Shown here: positions 17,597 through 25,032 of the stretch, one piece after another
Position numbering within the stretch: position 1 is the first letter of the stretch
How the letters are laid out: each line of letters begins with the position of its first letter
Assembly (NCBI GenBank): GCA_035551355.1
Contig: DASZNF010000126.1
Coordinates: 1-53,473 of the forward strand
Source: DATATV01 sp035551355
GTDB taxonomy: Bacteria; Actinomycetota; Actinomycetes; Mycobacteriales; Pseudonocardiaceae
Length of the DNA stretch: 53,473 bases
Direction of reading: 5' to 3'
Program-made: the position numbers and the translations under genes
Notes under the pieces: generated by a model
What the model saw: only the letters and a program-made list of their open reading frames with translations
Databases searched by the model: none
Told to the model about the DNA's origin: nothing

Positions 17597-19330
17597 TTGT
17601 CCGAGCTGCCTGATGCCGTTGATGTTCTGGCCGACCTGCTGCGGGCGCGGCACCTGCTGGCCCGGGCGGTCGAGTTGTTCGCCCAGGCCGGCCACCGTTA
17701 TCTGGCCGACGGGCGCCCGGGCCGGGCCGCCGACCTGCTTGGCCGCGCCTGCCGGTTGCTGGAGCTGGACGATTTCCCGGCCACCGAAGCGGTCCGGTAC
17801 GCCGAGTTGCTGGATGCGCTGCTCACCGCGCTGATCCAGGCGGGCCGGCTGACCCACGCCCAGCACCTGGCCGAGCGGGTCGACGAGCTGGACTGCGCGG
17901 GCCTGCCCGCGGCGACCATGGCCGGGCTGCGGACTCGGCTGGCCTGGGCGGCCACCGACGCCGGCCAGCACGCGCCTGCGGCCGCGCAGCTGGCCACCGC
18001 CCGCTCTCTGCTGCCACCGCCGGAGCAGCTGGCCGACATCGACGCCATCGCCGCCCGGCTCGCGCTGCGGGCCCCCGGCGCGGACCCCGGTGCGCTGGGC
18101 GCCCGCGCGCTGGATGCAGCGGCGGATCGACCGGAAACCCGGTGCCAGGCCCTGGATGTGCTGGGGCGGCAGGCCCGGCGGACCGGGGCAAGCCTGCGTC
18201 GCGAGCGGTTCCGGGAGTTGCTCGAGGTGGCGCGGCGGCATCAGCTCGGCTACTGGAGCCTGGTCGCGCAGTGGCAGCTGGGCATCGACGAATGGCTGGC
18301 CGAGGGAGCCACCCAACGGCTGGCGCAGGTGGCGCGGACCGCGGCCCATCGCGAGTGCGCGGCGATCGGTTGTGCGGCAACCACTCTGCTCGCGCTGGAC
18401 GCGGTGCTGCGCGGCTGTTATCCGGCGGCCGAGGGGCTGATCCGGCGCTGTCAGGCCGATGCGGACGCCCTCGGGCTGGGCGGGACGCTGGACTCGCTGG
18501 CCATGATCCAAACAGTCCTCAATGGACATCAGGGCAACCGGGAACGGCTGCGGATGTCGATCGCCGGATTCCGCCAACGCGGCGCGGCCGATGCCCACCT
18601 CGCGCCGTTGGCCTTCGCGTTGGGTGGCGCGTTCTGCGCGTTACTGGAGGAGGACCGGGCGACCGCGCTGGCCGACCTGGATCGGGTGGGCGGCCGCGAT
18701 CCGCTGACCGGGCAGCCGGGGATCCGGTTGCTGCTGCGGGCTCTGGCCGGTCGATCGGTCGTCCGGCCGACGCTGGTGCCGACTCGGTGGGACCGGTCGT
18801 TCGCGCTGTTCGCCCGCGCGGTGCAGCTGGGCCGGTCCGGCCATGCCGAGCGCGCGGCCGAGGTGACCGGCGCCGCGCTGCGCGCCGCCGCGCCCTATCC
18901 GCTGGCCCGGCAGTTGGGCCTGCGGCTGATCGCCGAGGCCGCGCACCGGGACGGCTGGGGGCAACCGGGCGACTGGCTGACCGAGGCCGAGGAATATTTC
19001 CACCGCACCGGGGTCCCTGCCGTCGCGGCCGCGGCCCGATCGCTGTTGCGCCAATGGGGTTCGCCGCTGCCGCAACGCCGGGACGGCGCCGAGGACATCC
19101 CGGCCGCGGTGCGCAGGCAGGGGGTGACCGTCCGGGAATGCGACGTGCTGCGGCTGTTGATCGCCCGGCCCGGCAACCGGGCCATCGCCGCGCGATTGCA
19201 CATTTCTCCGCGCACGGTGGAAAAACACATGGCGAGTCTGCTGATGAAGCTCGGTCAGCCCAACCGGGAGGCCCTGCGCGATCAGGCCGTTGACCTGTTC
19301 GGTTCGATGCTGGACCAGTCGGCCTCATGA
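17597..19330 (+). CDS. LuxR-type regulator with helical-repeat domain, no ATPase
   Basis: 577 residues from a TTG start with GGGGGGA 3 bases upstream; an in-frame stop at 17570 excludes an earlier start. The C-terminal HTH_LUXR (about 510-570) includes VTVRECDVLRLLIARPGNRAIAA and SPRTVEKHMASLLMKLG-type positions. The remainder is TPR-like helical repeats as in the C-terminal half of LAL regulators, but the AAA ATPase that normally precedes them is absent. It follows the SARP regulator by 152 bases and overlaps the convergent flavin reductase by 49 bases. Confidence 0.85.
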   Translation: MSELPDAVDVLADLLRARHLLARAVELFAQAGHRYLADGRPGRAADLLGRACRLLELDDFPATEAVRYAELLDALLTALIQAGRLTHAQHLAERVDELDCAGLPAATMAGLRTRLAWAATDAGQHAPAAAQLATARSLLPPPEQLADIDAIAARLALRAPGADPGALGARALDAAADRPETRCQALDVLGRQARRTGASLRRERFRELLEVARRHQLGYWSLVAQWQLGIDEWLAEGATQRLAQVARTAAHRECAAIGCAATTLLALDAVLRGCYPAAEGLIRRCQADADALGLGGTLDSLAMIQTVLNGHQGNRERLRMSIAGFRQRGAADAHLAPLAFALGGAFCALLEEDRATALADLDRVGGRDPLTGQPGIRLLLRALAGRSVVRPTLVPTRWDRSFALFARAVQLGRSGHAERAAEVTGAALRAAAPYPLARQLGLRLIAEAAHRDGWGQPGDWLTEAEEYFHRTGVPAVAAAARSLLRQWGSPLPQRRDGAEDIPAAVRRQGVTVRECDVLRLLIARPGNRAIAARLHISPRTVEKHMASLLMKLGQPNREALRDQAVDLFGSMLDQSAS

Positions 19331-19815
19331 GACAACGTGTAGTACGCGCCCGCGAAGTAGACGATCGGATAGCTGGCCTCGTTCTGGCGCGACCAGCGGG
19401 GCGTGCCGAGCACCATCGCGTGGTCGGCGGCCGGGACGATCCGGGTCACCTCGCAGACCGCGGCCGCCGCCACCCCGTCCAGCACCGGAACCTCGTGTTC
19501 CCAATGGAAGGCGACCCCGGCGAACCGGTCGCCGGGCCCGGAAAAGCGCGCCACCAGACCCCGCTGCCCGACGGCGAGCACGTTGACGCAGAACCGGCCG
19601 TGCCGCGCGATGGCGGCCAGGGTGCGGCTGCCCTGGGCCAGCGAGACCAGCAGCGTCGGCGGGCGCAGCGACACCGAGATGAACGCGTTCACCGTGCAGC
19701 CAACCGGATCCGCCTCGGCCGCCGCGCCGGTGACCACCGCGATCCCGCCCGGCCACCGGCGCATGAACTCGCGCAGGGCCGGGCCGGTCGCGGTCGGCCG
19801 GGACGGCGCGGTCAC
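19282..19815 (-). CDS. flavin reductase family protein (FMN-binding split barrel)
   Basis: 177 residues. The flavin reductase-like domain is complete: REFMRRWPGGIAVVTG, the conserved GCTVNAFISVSLRPPTLLVSL, FCVNVLAVGQRGLVARFSG, and the C-terminal DHAMVLGTPRW with the expected His. Such enzymes reduce FMN or FAD with NAD(P)H for a partner oxygenase or for other flavoproteins. The GTG start overlaps the TPR-gene stop (GTGA), so it is the fourth gene of the RiPP-like operon. It may supply reduced flavin, or act directly on the peptide; neither is shown. Confidence 0.88.
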   Translation of the reverse strand: MTAPSRPTATGPALREFMRRWPGGIAVVTGAAAEADPVGCTVNAFISVSLRPPTLLVSLAQGSRTLAAIARHGRFCVNVLAVGQRGLVARFSGPGDRFAGVAFHWEHEVPVLDGVAAAAVCEVTRIVPAADHAMVLGTPRWSRQNEASYPIVYFAGAYYTLSHEADWSSIEPNRSTA

Positions 19816-21929
19816 AGCGGAACCGGCTGGCTCTGACCGGCGATCCGCTCGGCCGCGGTCAGATCATCCTGACCCAGCGCCAGCTGCCCGGCCGCCTGAT
19901 GGCAGATGCCGCGCTGGCGCAGGATGGCCACCCGGTCGCTGCCGGGCAGGTTCAGCGCCCGGGTGTAGTCGGCGATGGCGTTGCCCCACTGCCCAAGCGA
20001 TTGTCTGGCCTGTGCCCGGTTGAACAGCAGATCCGGGTCCGGGCCGGTGAGTTCGACGGCCCGGGTGAGGTCGCGGACGGCCAACTGCGCGTCACCCCGG
20101 TCGAAGGCAATGCCGGCGTGGCAGGCCAGTGCGTCGGGCAGCTCACCGTCGGCGGCCAGCGCCGCCTCGAAATCCTGCCAGGCCCGGTCGATGTCGTTGG
20201 CGGCCAAGGAAAACTGACCCCGGATGCACAGCAGCCTTGGGTTGCCCGGGTGGACCAGTAGCGCGTCGTCGATCCGGCGGCGGGCGCCGACCGGATCGCC
20301 GGAGTCGGAGATGATCGCGGCCAGATTGGCCCACGCCTCCACCTCGCCCGGTTCCAGGTCGACGACCCGTTCCAGATCGGCGATGGCGCCGGCGAAATCG
20401 CCCACCTCGGCCCGTAATCCGCCCCGGTTGAAGTGCAGTTCCCAGAACGGCGGGGTGACCAGTTCGGCCGCGTCGTAGTCGGCCAGCGCGCGGTGCGGGT
20501 CGCCGAGCCGCCGAAGGACGTCGGCCCGTTCGAAGTAGTAGTCCTGCCAGTTCGGGTCGACCGCGAGGACCTTGGTGTAGCCGGCCAGTGCCTCCGCCAG
20601 CCGTCCCATCCGGGAGTGCAGGCTGGCCATGTTGTACATCAGCACCGACTTGTGCAGCCGGTGCGTCTCGTCCGGCACCGCGGTGCGCACCAGTTCCAGG
20701 CCCTCCGCGACGATCCGCAGCGACTCGTCCAGGTTGCCCTCGCGCATCTCGATCAGCGCCAGACCGTTGCTGTTGAACGCGGTCAGGAACGCGCGCGGGA
20801 CGGGCTCGGGCAGGATGGTGGCGATGGCGATCGCCGTGTTGACGTAGGTCCGCGCGATCGCGTAGTCCCGGCGCTCGGGCCCGTAGTGGCGGGCGTAGAG
20901 CATGCCAAGCGCGTAGCTGTTGACCAGATGGACCATCGGCACCGCGTAGCGCCGCCGCACCTCGAGATACAGCGGCTCGGCCTGTTCGGGCCGGCCGGTC
21001 GCGGCCAGCGCGGTGGCCGAGCGGCCGGTCAGCGGCCAGTAGATGTCCATCTGGGTCTTCGGGTCGACGATGGCCCGGCCGCGCCTGCCGTAGTCGATGA
21101 CGGCGTGGTGAAAACCCATGGACACCGCGTACTGCAACGCATCCAGCAATGCCTCGCCGCCGGTCACCGCGGGATCCGAGCCGTGTTCGGCGTGATAGGC
21201 GATGGCGCCCAGGGTCAGCGTGATCTCGTCGCGCTCACGCAGGACGGCCGCGCGTTCGTCGTGCAGCGTGGCGCGGCGCGCCGGATCGGCGGCCTCGTAG
21301 GCGGCCAGCTCGGCCGGATCGTCGGAGGTGCCGTCGGACTCGACATAGGCCCGCAGGAGGATGTCCGCGTCGCGGGTTTCCGGCGGGGCGGGCGGTGGCG
21401 GCAGGTCGACCCGCACGGCGTGCCGGCCCAGGACCTGGGTCAGTTCCCCGGGCAGGTCGGTGGTGCGGGTGTGCACGGTGATCCGTACCCGGTCGGCGGG
21501 AATCCGGCGCAACAGCAGGGAAAGACATTCCTGGTCGGTGTGGTCGGCCTCGTCGAGGTTGACGAAGATCAGCTCCAGCGGGCCCAGTCGCTCGGGCGCG
21601 GCGCAGGCGGCGAGGAAATCCACGATGCCGTGGGACAGCCGCCGGGTGCGCAGCGCCGGATAGATCCGGGTCTGCTCCTCCGGCGCCGCCACCGAGGCCA
21701 GGGTCTCCGGCGGCGCGTCGATGGTGGCGCGCAGTTCCGGCGCGATGGACAGGATCTCGATGGCGTAGCGGTGCACCAGGTCGCGGAAATCCTGCTGCGC
21801 CTGGGGAACCAGGGTGCGCAGCACGGTGCCGACTCCGGTGTACGGGCCGCGCAGCCTGCGGTGACAGTCGGCCGCCAGCGCGGTCGCGGTGGCCGGGCGC
21901 GCACCGACGTACCAGTAATGCGTGATCAT
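19812..21929 (-). CDS. TPR protein of RiPP-like operon
   Basis: 705 residues. The N-terminus (HYWYVGARPATATALAADC, then HRRLRGPYTG) is a distinct conserved-looking module. LELIFVNLDEADHTDQECL (about 128-146) resembles the Walker B region of STAND/LAL ATPases, but no Walker A is present. From about residue 330 on, and especially 440-690, there are repeated TPR units, for example YYFERADVLRRLGDPHRALADY-type and FNRGGLRAEVGDFAGAIADLE-type helices. The ATG overlaps the stop of the M50 gene by one base and AAGGAG precedes it. Likely a scaffold or peptide-binding partner; function unknown. Confidence 0.8.
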   Translation of the reverse strand: MITHYWYVGARPATATALAADCHRRLRGPYTGVGTVLRTLVPQAQQDFRDLVHRYAIEILSIAPELRATIDAPPETLASVAAPEEQTRIYPALRTRRLSHGIVDFLAACAAPERLGPLELIFVNLDEADHTDQECLSLLLRRIPADRVRITVHTRTTDLPGELTQVLGRHAVRVDLPPPPAPPETRDADILLRAYVESDGTSDDPAELAAYEAADPARRATLHDERAAVLRERDEITLTLGAIAYHAEHGSDPAVTGGEALLDALQYAVSMGFHHAVIDYGRRGRAIVDPKTQMDIYWPLTGRSATALAATGRPEQAEPLYLEVRRRYAVPMVHLVNSYALGMLYARHYGPERRDYAIARTYVNTAIAIATILPEPVPRAFLTAFNSNGLALIEMREGNLDESLRIVAEGLELVRTAVPDETHRLHKSVLMYNMASLHSRMGRLAEALAGYTKVLAVDPNWQDYYFERADVLRRLGDPHRALADYDAAELVTPPFWELHFNRGGLRAEVGDFAGAIADLERVVDLEPGEVEAWANLAAIISDSGDPVGARRRIDDALLVHPGNPRLLCIRGQFSLAANDIDRAWQDFEAALAADGELPDALACHAGIAFDRGDAQLAVRDLTRAVELTGPDPDLLFNRAQARQSLGQWGNAIADYTRALNLPGSDRVAILRQRGICHQAAGQLALGQDDLTAAERIAGQSQPVPL

Positions 21930-23116
21930 CACGATGCTCCTTGTGCGGCGGTGGACCGCCGCCGGTTCTTGGTGCGGGCGAATTTGCCCGCGAGCAAAGG
22001 AAAGACGGCGAACTGCACGGACAGCACGGCCAGCGAGGTGGCGGAATCCCAGAAATAGCCGCCGCCGGCCAGCCCGTGGGCCAGCCCGGCGCGCAGCCGG
22101 ACGATGAACTCGACCAGCACCGGGATGCCGCCGAAACCCAGGGCCACCACCAGACTCACCGAACCGATCACGGTCAGCACGGCGAACGCGGGCGCGTACC
22201 GGCGATCCCGCTCCGACCATTCGTCCGGGTCGGCCGGACGGGCGGGCAGCCGGCGCAGCCAGCGGAATCGCTCCCGCAGATAGGCGGTGGACGCCTCGGT
22301 CAGGTTCGTACAGCCCAGCGCGGTGGTCAGCACGTAGTACAGGTCGGTGCGCAGGAAGATCAGCAGTTGCCAAGCCAGCCGGACCAGCGTCAGATAGGCG
22401 ACGGCCAAGGCCAGCTGGGCCAGCCAGTAACCCGGATCGGCCGCGGCGGCCAGGGTCAGGCCGGCGATGACCAGCACGTCGGCCAGCAGGCCGGCCAGGA
22501 AGGCCAGGTAGCGCTGCGATCGCGGAATGCCGAGCAGGCCGTTGAGTTCGGTTTCGAACACGGCGAAGAACATCCGCCGGCTGACCGTCAGCCGGGTCGG
22601 CAGGTTGCGCCGCCGCCCGGCCATGACGTGAAACCATTCGTGCACAAGCAATCCGGGTATCTGGGTCAGCACCAGGATGAGCTGCACGGCGATCAGCGAG
22701 GGCAGGAAGAACACGTGGCCCGGATCGGGGCGCAGGTCCGGGCGGCTGATCATGGCCAGGATCGCCGCGACCACCACGAGGCCGTAGACCAGCCACGCGA
22801 CCGGCGAGAACATCGCCCGCCCCAGTGTGTGGAACCGCACGGTGCGCGGCGGCACCGGCGGTTCGCCGGGCGCCCGCACGAAACCGAGCTCGCGCAGCGT
22901 GTCCAGGAAGTCGGCGATGTCGATGGGTTCGCCGAACGTGGCCCGGTACCACTCGGCCGCCTGCTCCGGCGTCCGGCCGGTCACCAGGTGGTGCAACAGT
23001 TCGGCGCCGTCCTCGGGGAGCACCACGAAGGTCTCCGTGTCGGGACGGCCCACCGTGACGCCGTCGCGTTCGGCGACGAAGGTCAAGCGGTGGAAGGCAA
23101 TCGGCGTGTCCGCCAT
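21929..23116 (-). CDS. PqqD-domain/M50-like membrane metallopeptidase
   Basis: 395 residues. Residues 1-85 are PqqD-like (TETFVVLPEDGAELLHHL, AAEWYRATFGEPIDIADFL), a fold used as RiPP recognition element for leader peptides. Several membrane helices follow, with the zinc site HEWFH at 159-163 in LLVHEWFHVMAGRRRNLP and an Asp in LAGLLADVLVI that can be the third ligand. This is the M50/site-2 protease class. It starts 77 bases after a 27-codon peptide gene, so leader binding and cleavage or export of that peptide is the natural hypothesis. Confidence 0.82.
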   Translation of the reverse strand: MADTPIAFHRLTFVAERDGVTVGRPDTETFVVLPEDGAELLHHLVTGRTPEQAAEWYRATFGEPIDIADFLDTLRELGFVRAPGEPPVPPRTVRFHTLGRAMFSPVAWLVYGLVVVAAILAMISRPDLRPDPGHVFFLPSLIAVQLILVLTQIPGLLVHEWFHVMAGRRRNLPTRLTVSRRMFFAVFETELNGLLGIPRSQRYLAFLAGLLADVLVIAGLTLAAAADPGYWLAQLALAVAYLTLVRLAWQLLIFLRTDLYYVLTTALGCTNLTEASTAYLRERFRWLRRLPARPADPDEWSERDRRYAPAFAVLTVIGSVSLVVALGFGGIPVLVEFIVRLRAGLAHGLAGGGYFWDSATSLAVLSVQFAVFPLLAGKFARTKNRRRSTAAQGAS

Positions 23117-23148
23117 CGATTTCTCCCGTGCTGGTGGGAAAGCCGGCC

Positions 23149-23183
23149 GGTCTGCGCACGCGGCTGGCCCGCGTGCGCAGACC
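23149..23183 (-). terminator. perfect 15-bp hairpin between precursor and protease genes
   Basis: Arms GGTCTGCGCACGCGG (23149-23163) and CCGCGTGCGCAGACC (23169-23183) pair perfectly around a 5-base loop. There is no T-tract, only GGCTTT shortly after on the minus strand. A strong hairpin here would let much of the transcript end or be protected after the peptide gene, giving excess precursor over enzymes, as in many RiPP and bacteriocin operons. Confidence 0.7.
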
Positions 23184-23193
23184 TCTGCGTTGA

Positions 23194-23277
23194 TCAGCAA
23201 CAACCCGGGCTGTAGTCGCAGATGGCTGCGGACGTCAGTTTGATGGCGTCCGCCTTGCGGATCGAGATCTTCTTCAT
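23194..23277 (-). CDS. putative RiPP precursor peptide, 27 aa, Cys-rich C-terminus
   Basis: 27 residues: a basic N-terminal half (Lys2, Lys3, Arg7, Lys8, Lys13) then TSAAICDYSPGCC, with Cys20, Cys26 and Cys27 as the last residue. The ribosome site AAGGAGGT (23285-23292) is a near-perfect anti-16S match 7 bases from the ATG, the strongest in the window. It is first in the operon with the PqqD-M50, TPR and flavin reductase genes. Ser16, Thr15 and Ser23 could be dehydrated; the C-terminal Cys suits a LanD-type flavoprotein. I do not recognise a named precursor family. Confidence 0.72.
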   Translation of the reverse strand: MKKISIRKADAIKLTSAAICDYSPGCC

Positions 23278-23283
23278 TGCCGG

Positions 23284-23294
23284 CACCTCCTTCC
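23284..23294 (-). promoter_or_regulatory. strong ribosome binding site of the precursor gene
   Basis: Reads GGAAGGAGGTG on the minus strand, 6 bases before the ATG at 23277. It decides the start: an in-frame upstream ATG would add an Arg/Pro-rich extension without a ribosome site. Confidence 0.8.
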
Positions 23295-23306
23295 CGCAAC
23301 AAGGGT

Positions 23307-23319
23307 GTCGGACTCCGAC
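23307..23319. promoter_or_regulatory. palindrome GTCGGA-C-TCCGAC upstream of the precursor
   Basis: A perfect 13-bp palindrome 30 bases upstream of the precursor start, in the gap to the divergent flavoprotein. Candidate operator for the cassette. No clear -10/-35 pair can be placed around it by eye. Confidence 0.4.
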
Positions 23320-23442
23320 CACGTTGCCAGCCGGGCGAGGTGACGGCATGGGTGTGCGACGCCCAAATTCGGGGCGGGGCGGGAAAGAAGATGGGGGCGC
23401 CGCCCGCATGACGGAAGGACGGCCGCACAGCACGCTGAAGGC

Positions 23443-23997
23443 ATGCGAGATGACGCACTGTCGATCATTGCCTGCGGCTCGAATGCCGCGATCGGGCTGC
23501 CGGCCTACCTGATGCGGCTGAGCAACGAGCTCGATCTCGGGATCCGGGTGCTGCTGACCAGAAGCGCCGAGCGCTTCGTGTCACCGCAGGTGGTCGGCTG
23601 GCACGCGGACGAGGTGTTCTCCAGTGACGACGCCGCACTGAACCCCACCGAGTTCGCTCGCCGATCGATCGGCATCGTGGTGCTGCCCGCGACGGCCAAC
23701 ATGCTGGCCGCGGCAGCGCTGGGTCTGGCCGGCACTCCCGGCCAGACCGCGCTGCTGGCCGCGACCCGGCCCGCGTTGTTCTTCCCGCAGTTGAACGCGT
23801 CGATGTGGCGGAAGGGCCCGGTCCGCAGGCACGTGGCGGCGCTGCGGGCGGAGGGGCACACCGTGGTGGACCCGGAGAACCAGCAGATCTACGAGCTGTG
23901 GCGCCGCGAGTTCACCGAGGGCCCGGCCATGCCCGCACCGCAGCAGGCGGTCGAGATCATCATCACCTGGCTGGAGAAACTGCTCGCCGACGCCTAG
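23443..23997 (+). CDS. HFCD-fold flavoprotein (EpiD/LanD-like), catalytic His replaced
   Basis: 184 residues. FMN-binding LPATANM (81-87) equals the PASANT motif, and FFPQLNASMWRKGPVRRHV (from 113) equals the PxMNxxMW substrate clamp of EpiD-type peptidyl-cysteine decarboxylases. In EpiD His67 lies 14 residues before the Pro of PASANT; the same spacing here gives Pro68 (ALNPTEF). Oxidative decarboxylation of a C-terminal Cys would suit the precursor ending in Cys, but loss of that His makes a changed activity likely. Divergent from the precursor gene by 165 bases. Confidence 0.82.
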   Translation: MRDDALSIIACGSNAAIGLPAYLMRLSNELDLGIRVLLTRSAERFVSPQVVGWHADEVFSSDDAALNPTEFARRSIGIVVLPATANMLAAAALGLAGTPGQTALLAATRPALFFPQLNASMWRKGPVRRHVAALRAEGHTVVDPENQQIYELWRREFTEGPAMPAPQQAVEIIITWLEKLLADA

Positions 23998-24003
23998 CCC
24001 GGC

Positions 24004-24927
24004 TCATTCGGCCAGTTTCGCCGCCATGGCCGAGACGCCGAGGTCGTAGCCGCGGCGCAGCAGCACCGGATCGATCGCGAGCCGGGACACCTCGGGCGCG
24101 CCGTCGGGCACCAGGACCTGGGCCAGCGTGCCGTCCTCGGTGGTGGCCAGCCGTTCGTCGTCGGCCCGGCGGTGCTCCGGCCGGGCCCGCCAGGCGGCCA
24201 CCGCGGCCGGGGCGGTGCGGCGCAGGAACGCGGTCACCGCGACGTCCTCGGCCCGCGCCGGTGATTTGACCGGTTCGTCGCCCCTCCGGGTGCGCAGCAC
24301 CAGCACGTGAGTGCAGCCGTCCCGGAACGCCGCGTCGAACGGGATGGGCTCGACCAGCCCACCGTCGAGCAGCCTGCGCTCGCCCAGCCGGATCAGCGGG
24401 CCGGTCAGCAGCGGCAGCCCGGCCGAACCGCGCAGCGCGAGTTTCAGCGTGGTCGCGTCGGCCAGGTAGGGCGCGAGATCCACCGCCTGCCCGGTGTCCG
24501 CGTCGGTGGCGATCGGGTGCAGGCCGACCGGACTGGCCAGCACACCGTCGAAGTCCAGGCCGGCCCACCGCTGGTACACCTGCTCCATCAGGAACTCCAG
24601 ATCGACCACGGGCCGCCGGCGCAGCAACGCGCGCGGGCGGATCACGTTGGGCATCGTGTCCGGGTACCACCAGAACGACGCGCCGTGCTCGGCCTTGCCG
24701 GACAGCAGCCAGGTCGCGTTGATCGCGCCCATCGACGAGCCGTACACCTCGTCGAACACCATGGTCAGGCCCTGTCGTTCCAGTTCGACAGCCATTCCGC
24801 TGGAGTAGACCCCACGGCTGCCCCCGCCTTCGATCGCCAGTGCCAACCGGTGCGGATCACTGCGCTTCCCGGGCACACTCCCGGACTCCGCTCTTTCCCG
24901 GATCAACTGAAACACCGAAACGCTCAC
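24004..24927 (-). CDS. patatin-like phospholipase family protein
   Basis: 307 residues from GTG 24927. Oxyanion loop GGGSRG (34-39), nucleophile GSSMG with Ser65, and the catalytic Asp in LLDGGLVEPIPFDAA: a complete Ser-Asp dyad of the patatin/RssA-YjjU type. These are intracellular acyl hydrolases of phospholipids or other esters. The gene converges on the flavoprotein with a 6-base gap and faces the SMP-30 gene by about 105 bases. A link to the RiPP-like cassette is not supported beyond proximity. Confidence 0.9.
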   Translation of the reverse strand: MSVSVFQLIRERAESGSVPGKRSDPHRLALAIEGGGSRGVYSSGMAVELERQGLTMVFDEVYGSSMGAINATWLLSGKAEHGASFWWYPDTMPNVIRPRALLRRRPVVDLEFLMEQVYQRWAGLDFDGVLASPVGLHPIATDADTGQAVDLAPYLADATTLKLALRGSAGLPLLTGPLIRLGERRLLDGGLVEPIPFDAAFRDGCTHVLVLRTRRGDEPVKSPARAEDVAVTAFLRRTAPAAVAAWRARPEHRRADDERLATTEDGTLAQVLVPDGAPEVSRLAIDPVLLRRGYDLGVSAMAAKLAE

Positions 24928-25032
24928 GAACTGACCATAACCGGCGGCTGGACTGGACGTGCTGGTCAGCCCGGCCGGTACTCTGCGCACAAGCCGGATC
25001 GCACAGCGTCGCGCGTCCGCAGGAGGACAGGC

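Noticed and set aside
20433..22058. 541-codon plus-strand frame
   Set aside because: Mirror of the TPR gene; composition is that of an antisense frame.
19282..23997. Calling the cassette a lanthipeptide, linaridin or thioamitide cluster
   Set aside because: No dehydratase, cyclase or YcaO gene is in the window, and the flavoprotein lacks the expected catalytic His.
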